Assembly (NCBI GenBank): GCA_027019045.1
Contig: JALUXI010000135.1
Location: 1-13,852 of the forward strand
Direction of reading: 5' to 3'
DNA length: 13,852 bases
Source: Piscirickettsiaceae bacterium
GTDB taxonomy: Bacteria; Pseudomonadota; Gammaproteobacteria; Thiomicrospirales; Thiomicrospiraceae
Part shown: positions 7,271 through 13,833 of the stretch, in pieces
How the letters are laid out: each line of letters opens with the position of its first letter
Numbering within the stretch: position 1 is the first letter of the stretch
Notes under the pieces: model-generated
What the model was told of the DNA's origin: nothing
The model's database searches: none
What the model saw: only the letters and a program-made list of their open reading frames with translations
Translations under genes and position numbers: made by a program

Positions 7271-7297
7271 AGCGTTATTTCCTAAAAGAATAACGCT
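7271..7297 (-). promoter_or_regulatory. Inverted repeat before moaA, ModE-box-like operator or RBS hairpin
   Basis: AGCGTTATT (7271-7279) and AATAACGCT (7289-7297) form a perfect 9-bp dyad with a 9-base spacer, ending two bases before the moaA start. The CGTTAT...ATAACG half-sites and overall span (23 bases from CG to CG) resemble ModE binding sites, and ModE is known to control moa in E. coli. As RNA, the same dyad would put the moaA RBS in a hairpin loop. A weak promoter may lie just upstream (TAAAAT at 7298-7303 and TTGCAA at 7320-7325, minus strand, 16-bp spacer). Which role applies cannot be settled from sequence. Confidence 0.45.
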
Positions 7298-7385
7298 ATT
7301 TTAATCATTTTAAACCTCATTGCAAGCAATTTATATCAAGAACCAGCAGAGAAGGCTATAGGAAAGATAACTCGATTAGATTTGC

Positions 7386-7406
7386 AAAAACGCCTCATGA
7401 GTGAGG
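7386..7406 (-). terminator. Possible second terminator downstream of soxD
   Basis: On the minus strand CCTCA-CTCA-TGAGG (7393-7406) is followed by CG and five Ts (7386-7390). The stem is only 5 bp. It lies about 25 bases beyond the main soxD terminator and could back it up, insulating moaA from soxCD read-through. Confidence 0.35.
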
Positions 7407-7430
7407 TACGAAAAAATAGCAAGGAAGCTT

Positions 7431-7460
7431 GAAAATAAAAACCCCCGCACATGGCGGGGG
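7431..7460 (-). terminator. Rho-independent terminator of soxCD
   Basis: A perfect 7-bp GC stem (CCCCCGC 7442-7448 with GCGGGGG 7454-7460) with a 5-base loop is followed on the minus strand by TTTTTATTTT. It begins about 37 bases after the soxD stop. It separates soxCD from the moa operon, which is read in the same direction. Confidence 0.88.
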
Positions 7461-7497
7461 CTTCAATCATCTGTTTAATCGAAATTAAACAATCAGA

Positions 7498-8571
7498 TTA
7501 CATACCTGCGTGACCAACCCCTGGAGGTGCTTCATGCAGTCGTTGTGGTACATTGTATTGAGGCTGACCATTTGGCAACTTACGCGCTTCACGATAGTGG
7601 TGAATGTTACCTTTACCATCACCAACCATGTAGTCAGGACAGTTTTTCATGCACCGTTCATTGTGAATCACTGGACGGTGATCACAGAAGAAGTTGGCTT
7701 GGTTGCTCATAAACTTGTTGGCTTTCATCAGCATAACAGAGTTAAAGAAATCATCATCTTCGATCTGTGTACCCTTCTCATCCAATGGAACTTCATTCGC
7801 CTGTAGGATATACCCAGCCATTCCTAGATAACCTGCATCCCCAATCGCTGGAGAGTTAGGTGACCAGAAAGGCATCGCACGACGAATATAGTCGAATAAA
7901 GTGGTAGCATAAGGCCAGTAGCTTCCAACTGTTTTAATCGGCGCTGGATCAGTGAAGTCACTAGTCACTAAGCTGTCAGACCCTCCAGCCAATGGTAGGT
8001 AACCTTTAGCCCCTTCACCGAATTCACCGTGACACATACCACAGAACTGAACATAAACTTGTCCACCCTTCTCAACGGTCATGCCCACTGAAGGATCTGG
8101 CAATCCATTACCATCACCATCCACTGAGATATTCCACTTCTTCAAGGCAGACTCAGCGATAGGGGTACCAAAACCATTGGCAACGAATTTAGCATCATCT
8201 TGATAGTGCTTACGCGCAGATTCATGCACTTCAACAAAAGCCGCAGGAATCTTACACTGTGCATTACCATGATCACCACCATCAATGCTGTCATCCACTT
8301 CAAAAGAGTAAGGGTTAGCAGGATCTAGCTTACCTTCCAAACCTTGACGACCAAAAGCATCATCACCCAAAATGGCTTTAATGACTTTAGGGTCTAGGTA
8401 TTTACCACCATTTTGTTTGATGATTTCAATATAGTTGGCAGCATATTTACCATTGATTTTATCTGCACTCGCAGCAGTTGAGCCCGTATTGCTACCGCTC
8501 ATTGCCATTGCAGAACCCGCAAAAGCGGTGGTCAAGGCTACAGCGATTAAAGTTTGTTTAGTATTGAACAT
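7498..8571 (-). CDS. soxD: SoxD, cytochrome c subunit of sulfur dehydrogenase SoxCD
   Basis: SoxD takes electrons from SoxC in the periplasm during oxidation of carrier-bound sulfane sulfur. From ATG 8571 it has 357 residues. A Sec signal peptide (MFNTKQTLIAVALTTAFAGS, cleavage near AMA at 21-23) is followed by the SoxD-type linker ending in ...NGLPD and one CXXCH (FCGMCH, 177-181). SYWPYATTLFDYIRRAMPFW follows, in which Met233 is the likely axial heme ligand. The tail has cysteines in DHRP...ERCMKNCPDY but no second CXXCH, so it looks mono-heme, whereas the Paracoccus protein is described as di-heme. I chose 8571 because a GGAGGT lies 10 bases upstream and the signal peptide starts there; a longer GTG start (8616) would spoil it. 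The start overlaps the soxC end by 14 bases, implying coupled translation. Confidence 0.9.
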   Translation of the reverse strand: MFNTKQTLIAVALTTAFAGSAMAMSGSNTGSTAASADKINGKYAANYIEIIKQNGGKYLDPKVIKAILGDDAFGRQGLEGKLDPANPYSFEVDDSIDGGDHGNAQCKIPAAFVEVHESARKHYQDDAKFVANGFGTPIAESALKKWNISVDGDGNGLPDPSVGMTVEKGGQVYVQFCGMCHGEFGEGAKGYLPLAGGSDSLVTSDFTDPAPIKTVGSYWPYATTLFDYIRRAMPFWSPNSPAIGDAGYLGMAGYILQANEVPLDEKGTQIEDDDFFNSVMLMKANKFMSNQANFFCDHRPVIHNERCMKNCPDYMVGDGKGNIHHYREARKLPNGQPQYNVPQRLHEAPPGVGHAGM

Positions 8572-9919
8572 TTTCAACAGTACCTCCATTTTTACCATCT
8601 TCCCAAGGCAACACACGCCATGTCACCATCGCTGTACGGTGGTAAACATTGTTTGTACCTTCTAGTTCACGCATTTGTGGCATAGGAGGCTGCACATAAC
8701 CTGTTTCATCGGTTACACGACTCATTAGGAAGGCTTCTGAACCATCCCAATCCCATTCAATCTCAAAACGAGTCCATGCCTTATCCAATACAGGAGAGGT
8801 AAAGTGGGCTTCATGCCAGTTCTTACCACCATCAAAAGTCACATCAACATGTGCAACTTTACCACGGCCAGACCATGCTAGACCACGGACGAAGTATTTA
8901 CCTGGACCTTGCATTTTGAAGTCAGGAGATGGATAAGTGATTACAGAGTTCGCTTCCATGTACCATGAGAAACGCTGAGCGGTTCCATCAGGCATCAATT
9001 CTGTATATTTAGAAGTTTCTTCACGATGCTGCAGTGGTACATCATGGACATACAGACGACGCAGGTATTTCACCCACATGTTTGCTTCACAACCAGGCAC
9101 GACCAAACGAATTGGATAACCTTGCTCACGACGCAATGCCTCACCATTCTGTGCATAAGCAACATAGCAATCATCCATTGCCAAATCGACAGGAATCGAA
9201 CGAGACATACCAGAAGCATCTGCACCTTCAGGAATAATCCATTTCCCTTCTGGCTTGATACCCGCTTCTTTCAATAGATCAGATAGACGCACACCAGTAT
9301 ATTCCACACAAGACATCATCCCGTGCGTCCACTGAACTGAGTTCAACTGAACCCCTTTCCATTCCATCGCACCGTTTGCAGGACATTCGATGAAGTGAAT
9401 ACGAGAGATAGAAGGGAAGCGCTTAAGATCATCCATTGTGAAAATCAATGGGCGTTCAACCAAACCGTGAATCACTAAACGGTGATCATCAGGATTGATG
9501 GTTGGCACACCACCATGGTAACGCTCAAAGTGCAATCCGTTAGGGGTAATGATACCGTTCAAGCTTTGAATTGGGCACATGGTAATAGAAGCCATTGAGT
9601 CAGGTGTCAACCACTCAAGGGTACGACGCTGGACTTCTGCTTCATAAGGAGAAGGCATACCATAGGGATATTTTCGCACACCAAAACCTAATGTTTTCCG
9701 TGCTGGCCCATCTTGCAACACAGTGGTTACTTCTTTTTTATTTGCGTATGGGGCGACGGCTTTTTTAGGGTCATACTGCGCACCTTCAGCAGCAGACGCC
9801 GCCTTTGTGAACAGGACACCCCCTGCTACGGCCGCAGAACCTTTTAAAAAGGCACGACGGCTTTGGTTACGGCTTTCTTCAGTTTGAAGCGCAACCTTTT
9901 CTACAATTTTATCTGTCAT
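8558..9919 (-). CDS. soxC: SoxC, molybdenum subunit of sulfur dehydrogenase SoxCD
   Basis: SoxC is a sulfite-oxidase-family protein that, with SoxD, oxidises the sulfane sulfur held on SoxYZ, allowing complete thiosulfate oxidation to sulfate without stored sulfur. The 453-residue protein begins with a Tat signal (SRRAFLKG, Arg21-22, then an Ala/Gly-rich segment to ASA near 43), so it is exported folded with its cofactor. The Mo-ligating cysteine is Cys179 in FIECPANGAMEW, the form typical of SoxC. Further family regions are YTGVRLSDLLKEAG, GYPIRLVVPGCEANMWVKYL and a C-terminal dimerisation domain (VRGLAWSGRGKVAHVDVTFD). An AGGAG site lies six bases before the ATG. The family uses Mo-molybdopterin without nucleotide, made by the moa/moe genes alongside. 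Confidence 0.95.
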   Translation of the reverse strand: MTDKIVEKVALQTEESRNQSRRAFLKGSAAVAGGVLFTKAASAAEGAQYDPKKAVAPYANKKEVTTVLQDGPARKTLGFGVRKYPYGMPSPYEAEVQRRTLEWLTPDSMASITMCPIQSLNGIITPNGLHFERYHGGVPTINPDDHRLVIHGLVERPLIFTMDDLKRFPSISRIHFIECPANGAMEWKGVQLNSVQWTHGMMSCVEYTGVRLSDLLKEAGIKPEGKWIIPEGADASGMSRSIPVDLAMDDCYVAYAQNGEALRREQGYPIRLVVPGCEANMWVKYLRRLYVHDVPLQHREETSKYTELMPDGTAQRFSWYMEANSVITYPSPDFKMQGPGKYFVRGLAWSGRGKVAHVDVTFDGGKNWHEAHFTSPVLDKAWTRFEIEWDWDGSEAFLMSRVTDETGYVQPPMPQMRELEGTNNVYHRTAMVTWRVLPWEDGKNGGTVENVQY

Positions 9920-9938
9920 TTAATGCTCCTTGATTGAC

Positions 9939-9957
9939 CTTTTTGCCGGGCAAAAAG
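9939..9957 (-). promoter_or_regulatory. Hairpin in the soxCD leader
   Basis: CTTTTTGC (9939-9946) and GCAAAAAG (9950-9957) form a perfect 8-bp stem with a 3-base loop, about 10 bases upstream of the soxC RBS. It lies within the transcript expected from the promoter at 10040-10068. It could affect transcript stability or translation; no T tract follows, so it is not a terminator. Confidence 0.4.
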
Positions 9958-10039
9958 ACCTCAGATTCAAGAGGTTAATTATTTTTTCAGCGATTTATTA
10001 CCGCACTGATGCGGCAACACCGTTAAAGTGCTACGGGAA

Positions 10040-10068
10040 ATAATAAGTTTTCTCTAATCTAATGGCAA
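10040..10068 (-). promoter_or_regulatory. Sigma-70-type promoter for soxCD
   Basis: On the minus strand TTGCCA (10063-10068) and TATTAT (10040-10045) are separated by exactly 17 bases; each hexamer matches consensus at five of six positions. An AT-rich tract lies upstream (about 10080-10120), as in UP elements. Transcription would start near 10033, giving a leader of about 110 bases that contains a CCGCA/TGCGG hairpin (10001-10014) and the hairpin at 9939-9957. Confidence 0.6.
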
Positions 10069-10144
10069 GCTAAAGCGTTAGAAAAATTAGAAAATGCTTA
10101 TATAAATTTTTTATGACGACTCTAGCTTTCTCTATGAAGATAGC

Positions 10145-10606
10145 TCAAAGTCTTTCTTTTTCAGCCTCTTCCCGACGCCGCTTACAAATTGGCCCCGATT
10201 TCGGAAATTCAATATCTTCCGCTACCTGAGCCAAAAATTGTTGCAACTCATCCACTGTCAAAACAGACAAAATCTTATTCATAATCTCAGGCGCAATCTC
10301 CACGGTGGTATATTGACCTGTGCTTAACTTCACCTGTACGCCACAGGCATCTGCCAACACGCCCTCTTCACTATTGCCTTCAATCTGTGCCGCCTGCTCA
10401 CCAAAGAAAAATTTATCATAAAGTACCTCTATCACTTCTGATAAATTCTCATCCGTCAGTGAGTCAATCACCACCGAATAAGCATCTCCATCTGAAGGGG
10501 TCTCTTCTGTGACAATCGAAACCGCCTCAACCCCCTCATTTTCACAAGCTGACTTAAATCGTTCCGCCAATGTCTGCTCAAAAAATAAATACTCCATCTT
10601 GTCCAT
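10145..10606 (-). CDS. Conserved-looking acidic protein of unknown function, divergent from hemB
   Basis: I cannot name the family. From ATG 10606 (MDKMEYLFFEQ) it has 153 residues; an AAGG lies about 10 bases upstream. A longer TTG start at 10666 would fill the gap to hemB and seems unlikely. The protein looks soluble and acidic, with an alternating alpha/beta N-terminal half, a VQVKLSTGQYTTVEIAPEIM segment, a helical VLTVDELQQFLAQVAEDI segment and the end FPKSGPICKRRREEAEKERL. The FxxEExxxxVxxIAxxxExP...GPxC pattern at the C-terminus recalls uncharacterised proteins I associate with sulfur-oxidising and halophilic gammaproteobacteria; this is recollection, not a search result. It is divergent from hemB across 78 bp, so the two may share regulatory DNA. 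Two cysteines (one in DACG, one in PICK) are the only obvious metal or redox candidates. Confidence 0.75.
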   Translation of the reverse strand: MDKMEYLFFEQTLAERFKSACENEGVEAVSIVTEETPSDGDAYSVVIDSLTDENLSEVIEVLYDKFFFGEQAAQIEGNSEEGVLADACGVQVKLSTGQYTTVEIAPEIMNKILSVLTVDELQQFLAQVAEDIEFPKSGPICKRRREEAEKERL

Positions 10607-10684
10607 ATTCACAATCCCTTCTTTTTTACCAGTGGATAAAGTATCATTCTCACTATCATCTATCAACTAAAAAGAGTCCAAACC

Positions 10685-11695
10685 ATGCTAAATCGCCAAT
10701 TTCCAATTACCCGTATGCGTCGTATGCGTAAAGATGACTTCTCTCGCAGCCTAATGCGTGAAACGACCCTCACCTCCAATGACCTCATTTATCCCATGTT
10801 TGTCATTGAAGGCGAACAAACAACCGAAGAAGTTCCCTCTATGCCAGGGGTGGTGCGATATACCATTGATTTGCTTGTGGAAGAAGTTAAAGAACTCCAA
10901 GACCTCGGTATCCCCTTGGTCACACTTTTCCCCGTCCCCGACGCACAAACCAAAACCTTAGAAGCCAAAGAAGCTTATAACCCTGATGGACTCGTACAAA
11001 GAGCGGTGCGAGCCATTAAAGCTGCTTGCCCAGAAATGGGGGTCATGACCGATGTCGCTTTAGATCCTTACACCACCCACGGCCAAGATGGCATTATTGA
11101 TGAAAACGGTTATGTGGTGAATGATGAAACCATTGATGTATTGATGCAACAAGCTTTGAGTCATGCAGAAGCGGGGGCAGATGTCATTGGTCCTTCCGAC
11201 ATGATGGATGGTCGCATCATTGAGCTGCGGGAATATCTTGAAGATAACGGACATATCCATACCCGCATTATGGCCTATTCTGCGAAATACGCCTCCTCTT
11301 TCTACGGCCCCTTCCGTGATGCGGTCGGCTCGGCAGGCAATCTGGGTTCAGGCAATAAATACACCTACCAGATGGATCCCGCCAATAGCAATGAAGCTTT
11401 GCATGAGGTCGCCCTAGACCTCAATGAAGGGGCGGACATGGTGATGGTGAAACCAGGACTCCCCTATCTCGACATCGTCCGTCGCATTAAAGATGAATTT
11501 AAAGCCCCCACTTTTGTTTACCATGTGAGTGGAGAATACGCCATGCTAAAAGCCGCCGCTCTCAATGGCTGGCTGGATGAAAAAGCGGTTGTGCTAGAGA
11601 CTTTATTAAGCTGCAAGCGAGCAGGCGCTGATGGCATTCTCACCTACTACGCCAAAGATGCCGCTATCTGGCTATATGAACAAGGATATCACTGA
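10685..11695 (+). CDS. hemB: Porphobilinogen synthase (delta-aminolevulinate dehydratase) HemB
   Basis: HemB condenses two 5-aminolevulinate molecules to porphobilinogen, the second common step of tetrapyrrole synthesis, in the cytoplasm. It has 336 residues, the usual length. Both Schiff-base lysines are visible: Lys201 in AYSAKYASSFYGPFRDA and Lys256 in MVMVKPGLPYLD. The metal region (residues 123-136, DVALDPYTTHGQDG) has Asp/Ala/Gln where zinc enzymes have cysteines, so this is the magnesium/potassium-type enzyme as in Pseudomonas. The RBS is weak (AAAGAG). The stop overlaps the aroE start by one base, forming a two-gene operon. Heme demand here would include cytochromes such as SoxD. Confidence 0.96.
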   Translation: MLNRQFPITRMRRMRKDDFSRSLMRETTLTSNDLIYPMFVIEGEQTTEEVPSMPGVVRYTIDLLVEEVKELQDLGIPLVTLFPVPDAQTKTLEAKEAYNPDGLVQRAVRAIKAACPEMGVMTDVALDPYTTHGQDGIIDENGYVVNDETIDVLMQQALSHAEAGADVIGPSDMMDGRIIELREYLEDNGHIHTRIMAYSAKYASSFYGPFRDAVGSAGNLGSGNKYTYQMDPANSNEALHEVALDLNEGADMVMVKPGLPYLDIVRRIKDEFKAPTFVYHVSGEYAMLKAAALNGWLDEKAVVLETLLSCKRAGADGILTYYAKDAAIWLYEQGYH

Positions 11696-12546
11696 TGAAT
11701 CCAATGCCCGATTGCTATGCTGTCGTTGGTGACCCCATCGCTCACTCCAAGTCGCCTTTGATTCATCGCCTGTTTGCTGAACAGACGGGCGAAGATTTAG
11801 TGTATGAAGCCATTCGCATTGATGCCAACCAACAACCCTTTGACTATGCCATCGACCAACTAAAGCACAAGGACTACAAAGGACTCAATATCACCGTTCC
11901 ATACAAACTCAAAGCCTTTGACTATGCCGACCAACTCACCGACAGAGCGGCACTCGCCATAGCAGTGAACACCTTTGTGTTTCAAGCAGACGGCACCACA
12001 CTGGGCGACAATACCGATGGCATAGGCTTGGTCAATGACATTCAGCAGAACACAGGTAAATCCATCAAAGACCAATCGGTACTGATTTTAGGCGCAGGGG
12101 GTGCCGTCAGAGGGACATTGCTGCCAATTTTAGATCAAGCCCCTGCACAACTGCATATTGCCAACCGTACAGCTGAAAAAGCTGAAAACTTAGCCGACCT
12201 GTTTGAAATACACGCCAACTGCCCCATTAGCGGTAGCGGCTGGGAAGCAATTCCTCAACAGCCGTGGGACATCATTATCAATGGTACCGCCGCCAGTTTA
12301 GAAGGCAAACTCCCCCCTATCTCAGCGGAATTGATCGGCGAAAACAGTTTGGTGTATGACATGATGTACGGTGCCGAACCGACCGTTTTTCTACAATGGG
12401 CTAAACAGCAGCAACCCACCTGTCAAACTGCCGACGGTTTAGGTATGCTCGTCGAGCAAGCCGCCGAAGCCTTCCACCTCTGGCGAGGCATCAAACCCCA
12501 AACCCAACCTGTGATTCAAACCGTTAGAGACATCATTGCACAGTGA
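11695..12546 (+). CDS. aroE: Shikimate dehydrogenase AroE
   Basis: AroE reduces 3-dehydroshikimate to shikimate with NADPH in aromatic amino acid synthesis. The 283-residue protein has the substrate loop GDPIAHSKSPLIH, NITVPYK with catalytic Lys71, AVNT, GDNTDG with catalytic Asp108, the nucleotide-binding GAGGAVRG (133-140), ANRT for the NADP phosphate, and C-terminal DMMYGAEPT and DGLGMLVEQAAEAF. It starts inside the hemB stop (TGATG), implying translational coupling. No clear terminator follows; the downstream bases are A-rich and then carry repeat-like sequence. Confidence 0.96.
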   Translation: MNPMPDCYAVVGDPIAHSKSPLIHRLFAEQTGEDLVYEAIRIDANQQPFDYAIDQLKHKDYKGLNITVPYKLKAFDYADQLTDRAALAIAVNTFVFQADGTTLGDNTDGIGLVNDIQQNTGKSIKDQSVLILGAGGAVRGTLLPILDQAPAQLHIANRTAEKAENLADLFEIHANCPISGSGWEAIPQQPWDIIINGTAASLEGKLPPISAELIGENSLVYDMMYGAEPTVFLQWAKQQQPTCQTADGLGMLVEQAAEAFHLWRGIKPQTQPVIQTVRDIIAQ

Positions 12547-12584
12547 ACGCTTTGCAAAAAATGAAAGAAAAAATTCCAAAAATG

Positions 12585-12622
12585 CCAAAATCCCCAGTCC
12601 CGTTAAGGAAGTGTCAATTAAA
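12585..12622. repeat. Fragment of the dispersed intergenic repeat family
   Basis: AAAATCCCC...CCCGTTAAGGAAGT...ATTAAA here matches the outer arm of the element at 5308-5510 (AAAATCCCC...AAGGAAGTACCTATTAAAT), with a small insertion and a few mismatches. On the minus strand the same stretch reads GGACTGGGGATTTTGG (12585-12600), matching 15 of 16 bases at 3581-3596. Only one arm is present, so it is a partial copy. It abuts the 3' end of the small gene at 12624-12779. Confidence 0.5.
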
Positions 12623-12623
12623 C

Positions 12624-12779
12624 CTAATCAATGACCCGAAGTCGCTTCGTATATTCAGCACTTTGCTGATAAATGATCTTCTCATCTTCTGTTAAAGGGA
12701 CTTCTTTCCACTCCCCCTTCTCAATCTCTTTTAATAACGCAATCTCATCATGCTCTAAGATAACCTCTTTCTCTTCCAT
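12624..12779 (-). CDS. Small antitoxin-like protein, 51 residues, possibly truncated
   Basis: This short frame begins with ATG at 12779, directly after the yaiI stop (12780-12782), with an AAGGAG site nine bases upstream inside the yaiI end, and stops with TAG at 12624-12626. The product is acidic: MEEKEVILEHDEIALLKEIE, then KGEWKEVPLTEDEKIIYQQS and SAEYTKRLRVID. The pattern of an EEx(I/L)L start, a GEWKxV motif and a KRLRI-like end resembles the N-terminal part of CopG/BrnA-type antitoxins, which usually continue into a ribbon-helix-helix domain. Here the frame ends at the point where repeat sequence begins, so it may be cut short. No toxin gene lies next to it. The coding call is fairly good; the family is tentative. 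Confidence 0.6.
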   Translation of the reverse strand: MEEKEVILEHDEIALLKEIEKGEWKEVPLTEDEKIIYQQSAEYTKRLRVID

Positions 12780-13238
12780 TTAATTTCTCTCCTTAGTGCT
12801 ACTTTTTAACCATCGATCCAGCTGATTGGCAAAAGCTTGGCGGTCGTTTTGATTGAGCGTGGCGGGGCCGCCTGTTTGGATGCCGCTTGAACGCAAGCTT
12901 TCCATAAAATCTCGCATATTTAAGCGTTGGCGAATATTCTCCAGCGTATAAAGCTCCCCTCTTGGATTCAGTGCGATGCCTCCCTTTTCAATCACCTCTG
13001 CCGCCAAAGGAATATCCTGCGTCACCACCAAGTCGCCCGCCGCTAATTTCTGCACAATCCAGTTATCCGCCACATCAAAACCCTGGCCGACCTGCACAAA
13101 ATCGATATATGGCGACGGGGGAATCCGCACCGCATGGTTCGCCACCAGCGTCATCGGCACCTTCACCCGATTAGCCGCCTTAAATAAAATTTCCTTAATC
13201 ACATTCGGACACGCATCCGCATCTACCCAAATCTTCAT
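12780..13238 (-). CDS. yaiI: YaiI/YqxD family protein (UPF0178)
   Basis: This family of small cytoplasmic proteins has a predicted PIN-like nuclease fold but no settled function. From ATG 13238 the protein has 152 residues, like E. coli YaiI. Family motifs: MKIWVDADACPNVIKEILFK at the N-terminus, VGQGFDVADNWIV, GDLVVTQDIPLAAEVI, LNPRGELYT and RQAFANQLDRWL. A TTG immediately before the ATG is in frame but needs no invoking; AAGGA lies nine bases upstream of the ATG. The small antitoxin-like gene follows without a gap, and luxS diverges across 69 bp. Confidence 0.92.
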   Translation of the reverse strand: MKIWVDADACPNVIKEILFKAANRVKVPMTLVANHAVRIPPSPYIDFVQVGQGFDVADNWIVQKLAAGDLVVTQDIPLAAEVIEKGGIALNPRGELYTLENIRQRLNMRDFMESLRSSGIQTGGPATLNQNDRQAFANQLDRWLKSSTKERN

Positions 13239-13267
13239 CAACCAAAGTCCTTCTCTAAAAATTTCAG

Positions 13268-13273
13268 TATAAT
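13268..13273 (+). promoter_or_regulatory. Perfect -10 box upstream of luxS
   Basis: TATAAT lies 34 bases before the luxS ATG, in the 69-bp gap divergent from yaiI. The -35 position about 17 bases upstream (near 13245) has no good TTGACA match. Transcription would start near 13280, giving a leader of under 30 bases with a good RBS. Confidence 0.5.
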
Positions 13274-13307
13274 GCCATCAATCAATCATTCAAAAAAGGA
13301 AATTCAC

Positions 13308-13832
13308 ATGCCATTACTCGATAGCTTTACCGTTGACCATACCATTATGCCCGCCCCCGCCGTTCGGGTTGCTAAAAAAATGCAAACTCCTTGTGGCGAC
13401 ACCATTACCGTTTTTGACCTACGGTTCTGCAAGCCCAATGAAGAGATCATGGGCGAAAAGGGGATTCACACTTTGGAGCACCTTTTTGCAGGCTTTATGC
13501 GTGACCATCTCAATGGCGACGGGGTCGAGATTATTGACATCTCGCCCATGGGCTGTCGTACGGGCTTTTATATGAGCCTGATTGGCGAACCTGATGAGCA
13601 GCGAGTCGCTAAAGCATGGGCGGCTGCAATGGAAGATGTGCTTAAAGTTCCCGATATGCAACATATTCCAGAGCTAAACATCTACCAGTGCGGCACCTAT
13701 ACCATGCACTCGCTAGATGAAGCCAAAGAAATTGCCCAAGGCATTTTAGACAAAGGCATTGGCGTGATGAAAAACGAAGAGATCGCCCTGCCCAAAGAGA
13801 AGCTTGCCGAACTGGGCAATGAGGTTGCATAA
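13308..13832 (+). CDS. luxS: S-ribosylhomocysteine lyase LuxS
   Basis: LuxS cleaves S-ribosylhomocysteine to homocysteine and 4,5-dihydroxy-2,3-pentanedione, the precursor of autoinducer-2, in the activated methyl cycle. The 174-residue protein begins MPLLDSFTVDHTIMPAPAVR. It has the metal site HTLEH (His54, His58, with catalytic Glu57), Cys83 in PMGCRTGFYM, and the third metal ligand Cys128 in NIYQCGTY. The frame is open from 13272, but AAGGAAATTCAC precedes the ATG at 13308, and the family N-terminus starts there. No AI-2 receptor or lsr genes are visible, so a purely metabolic recycling role is possible. Confidence 0.96.
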   Translation: MPLLDSFTVDHTIMPAPAVRVAKKMQTPCGDTITVFDLRFCKPNEEIMGEKGIHTLEHLFAGFMRDHLNGDGVEIIDISPMGCRTGFYMSLIGEPDEQRVAKAWAAAMEDVLKVPDMQHIPELNIYQCGTYTMHSLDEAKEIAQGILDKGIGVMKNEEIALPKEKLAELGNEVA

Positions 13833-13833
13833 G

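Noticed and set aside
7269..7497. Moco riboswitch upstream of moaA
   Set aside because: No structure resembling the known motif is visible; only the 27-bp dyad and the soxD terminators are present.
7510..7806. Plus-strand frame opposite soxD
   Set aside because: It is antisense to conserved SoxD coding sequence and not protein-like.
8572..8616. Upstream GTG start for SoxD (MCCLGKM...)
   Set aside because: It would bury the signal peptide and extend the overlap with soxC; the 8571 ATG has a GGAGGT site.
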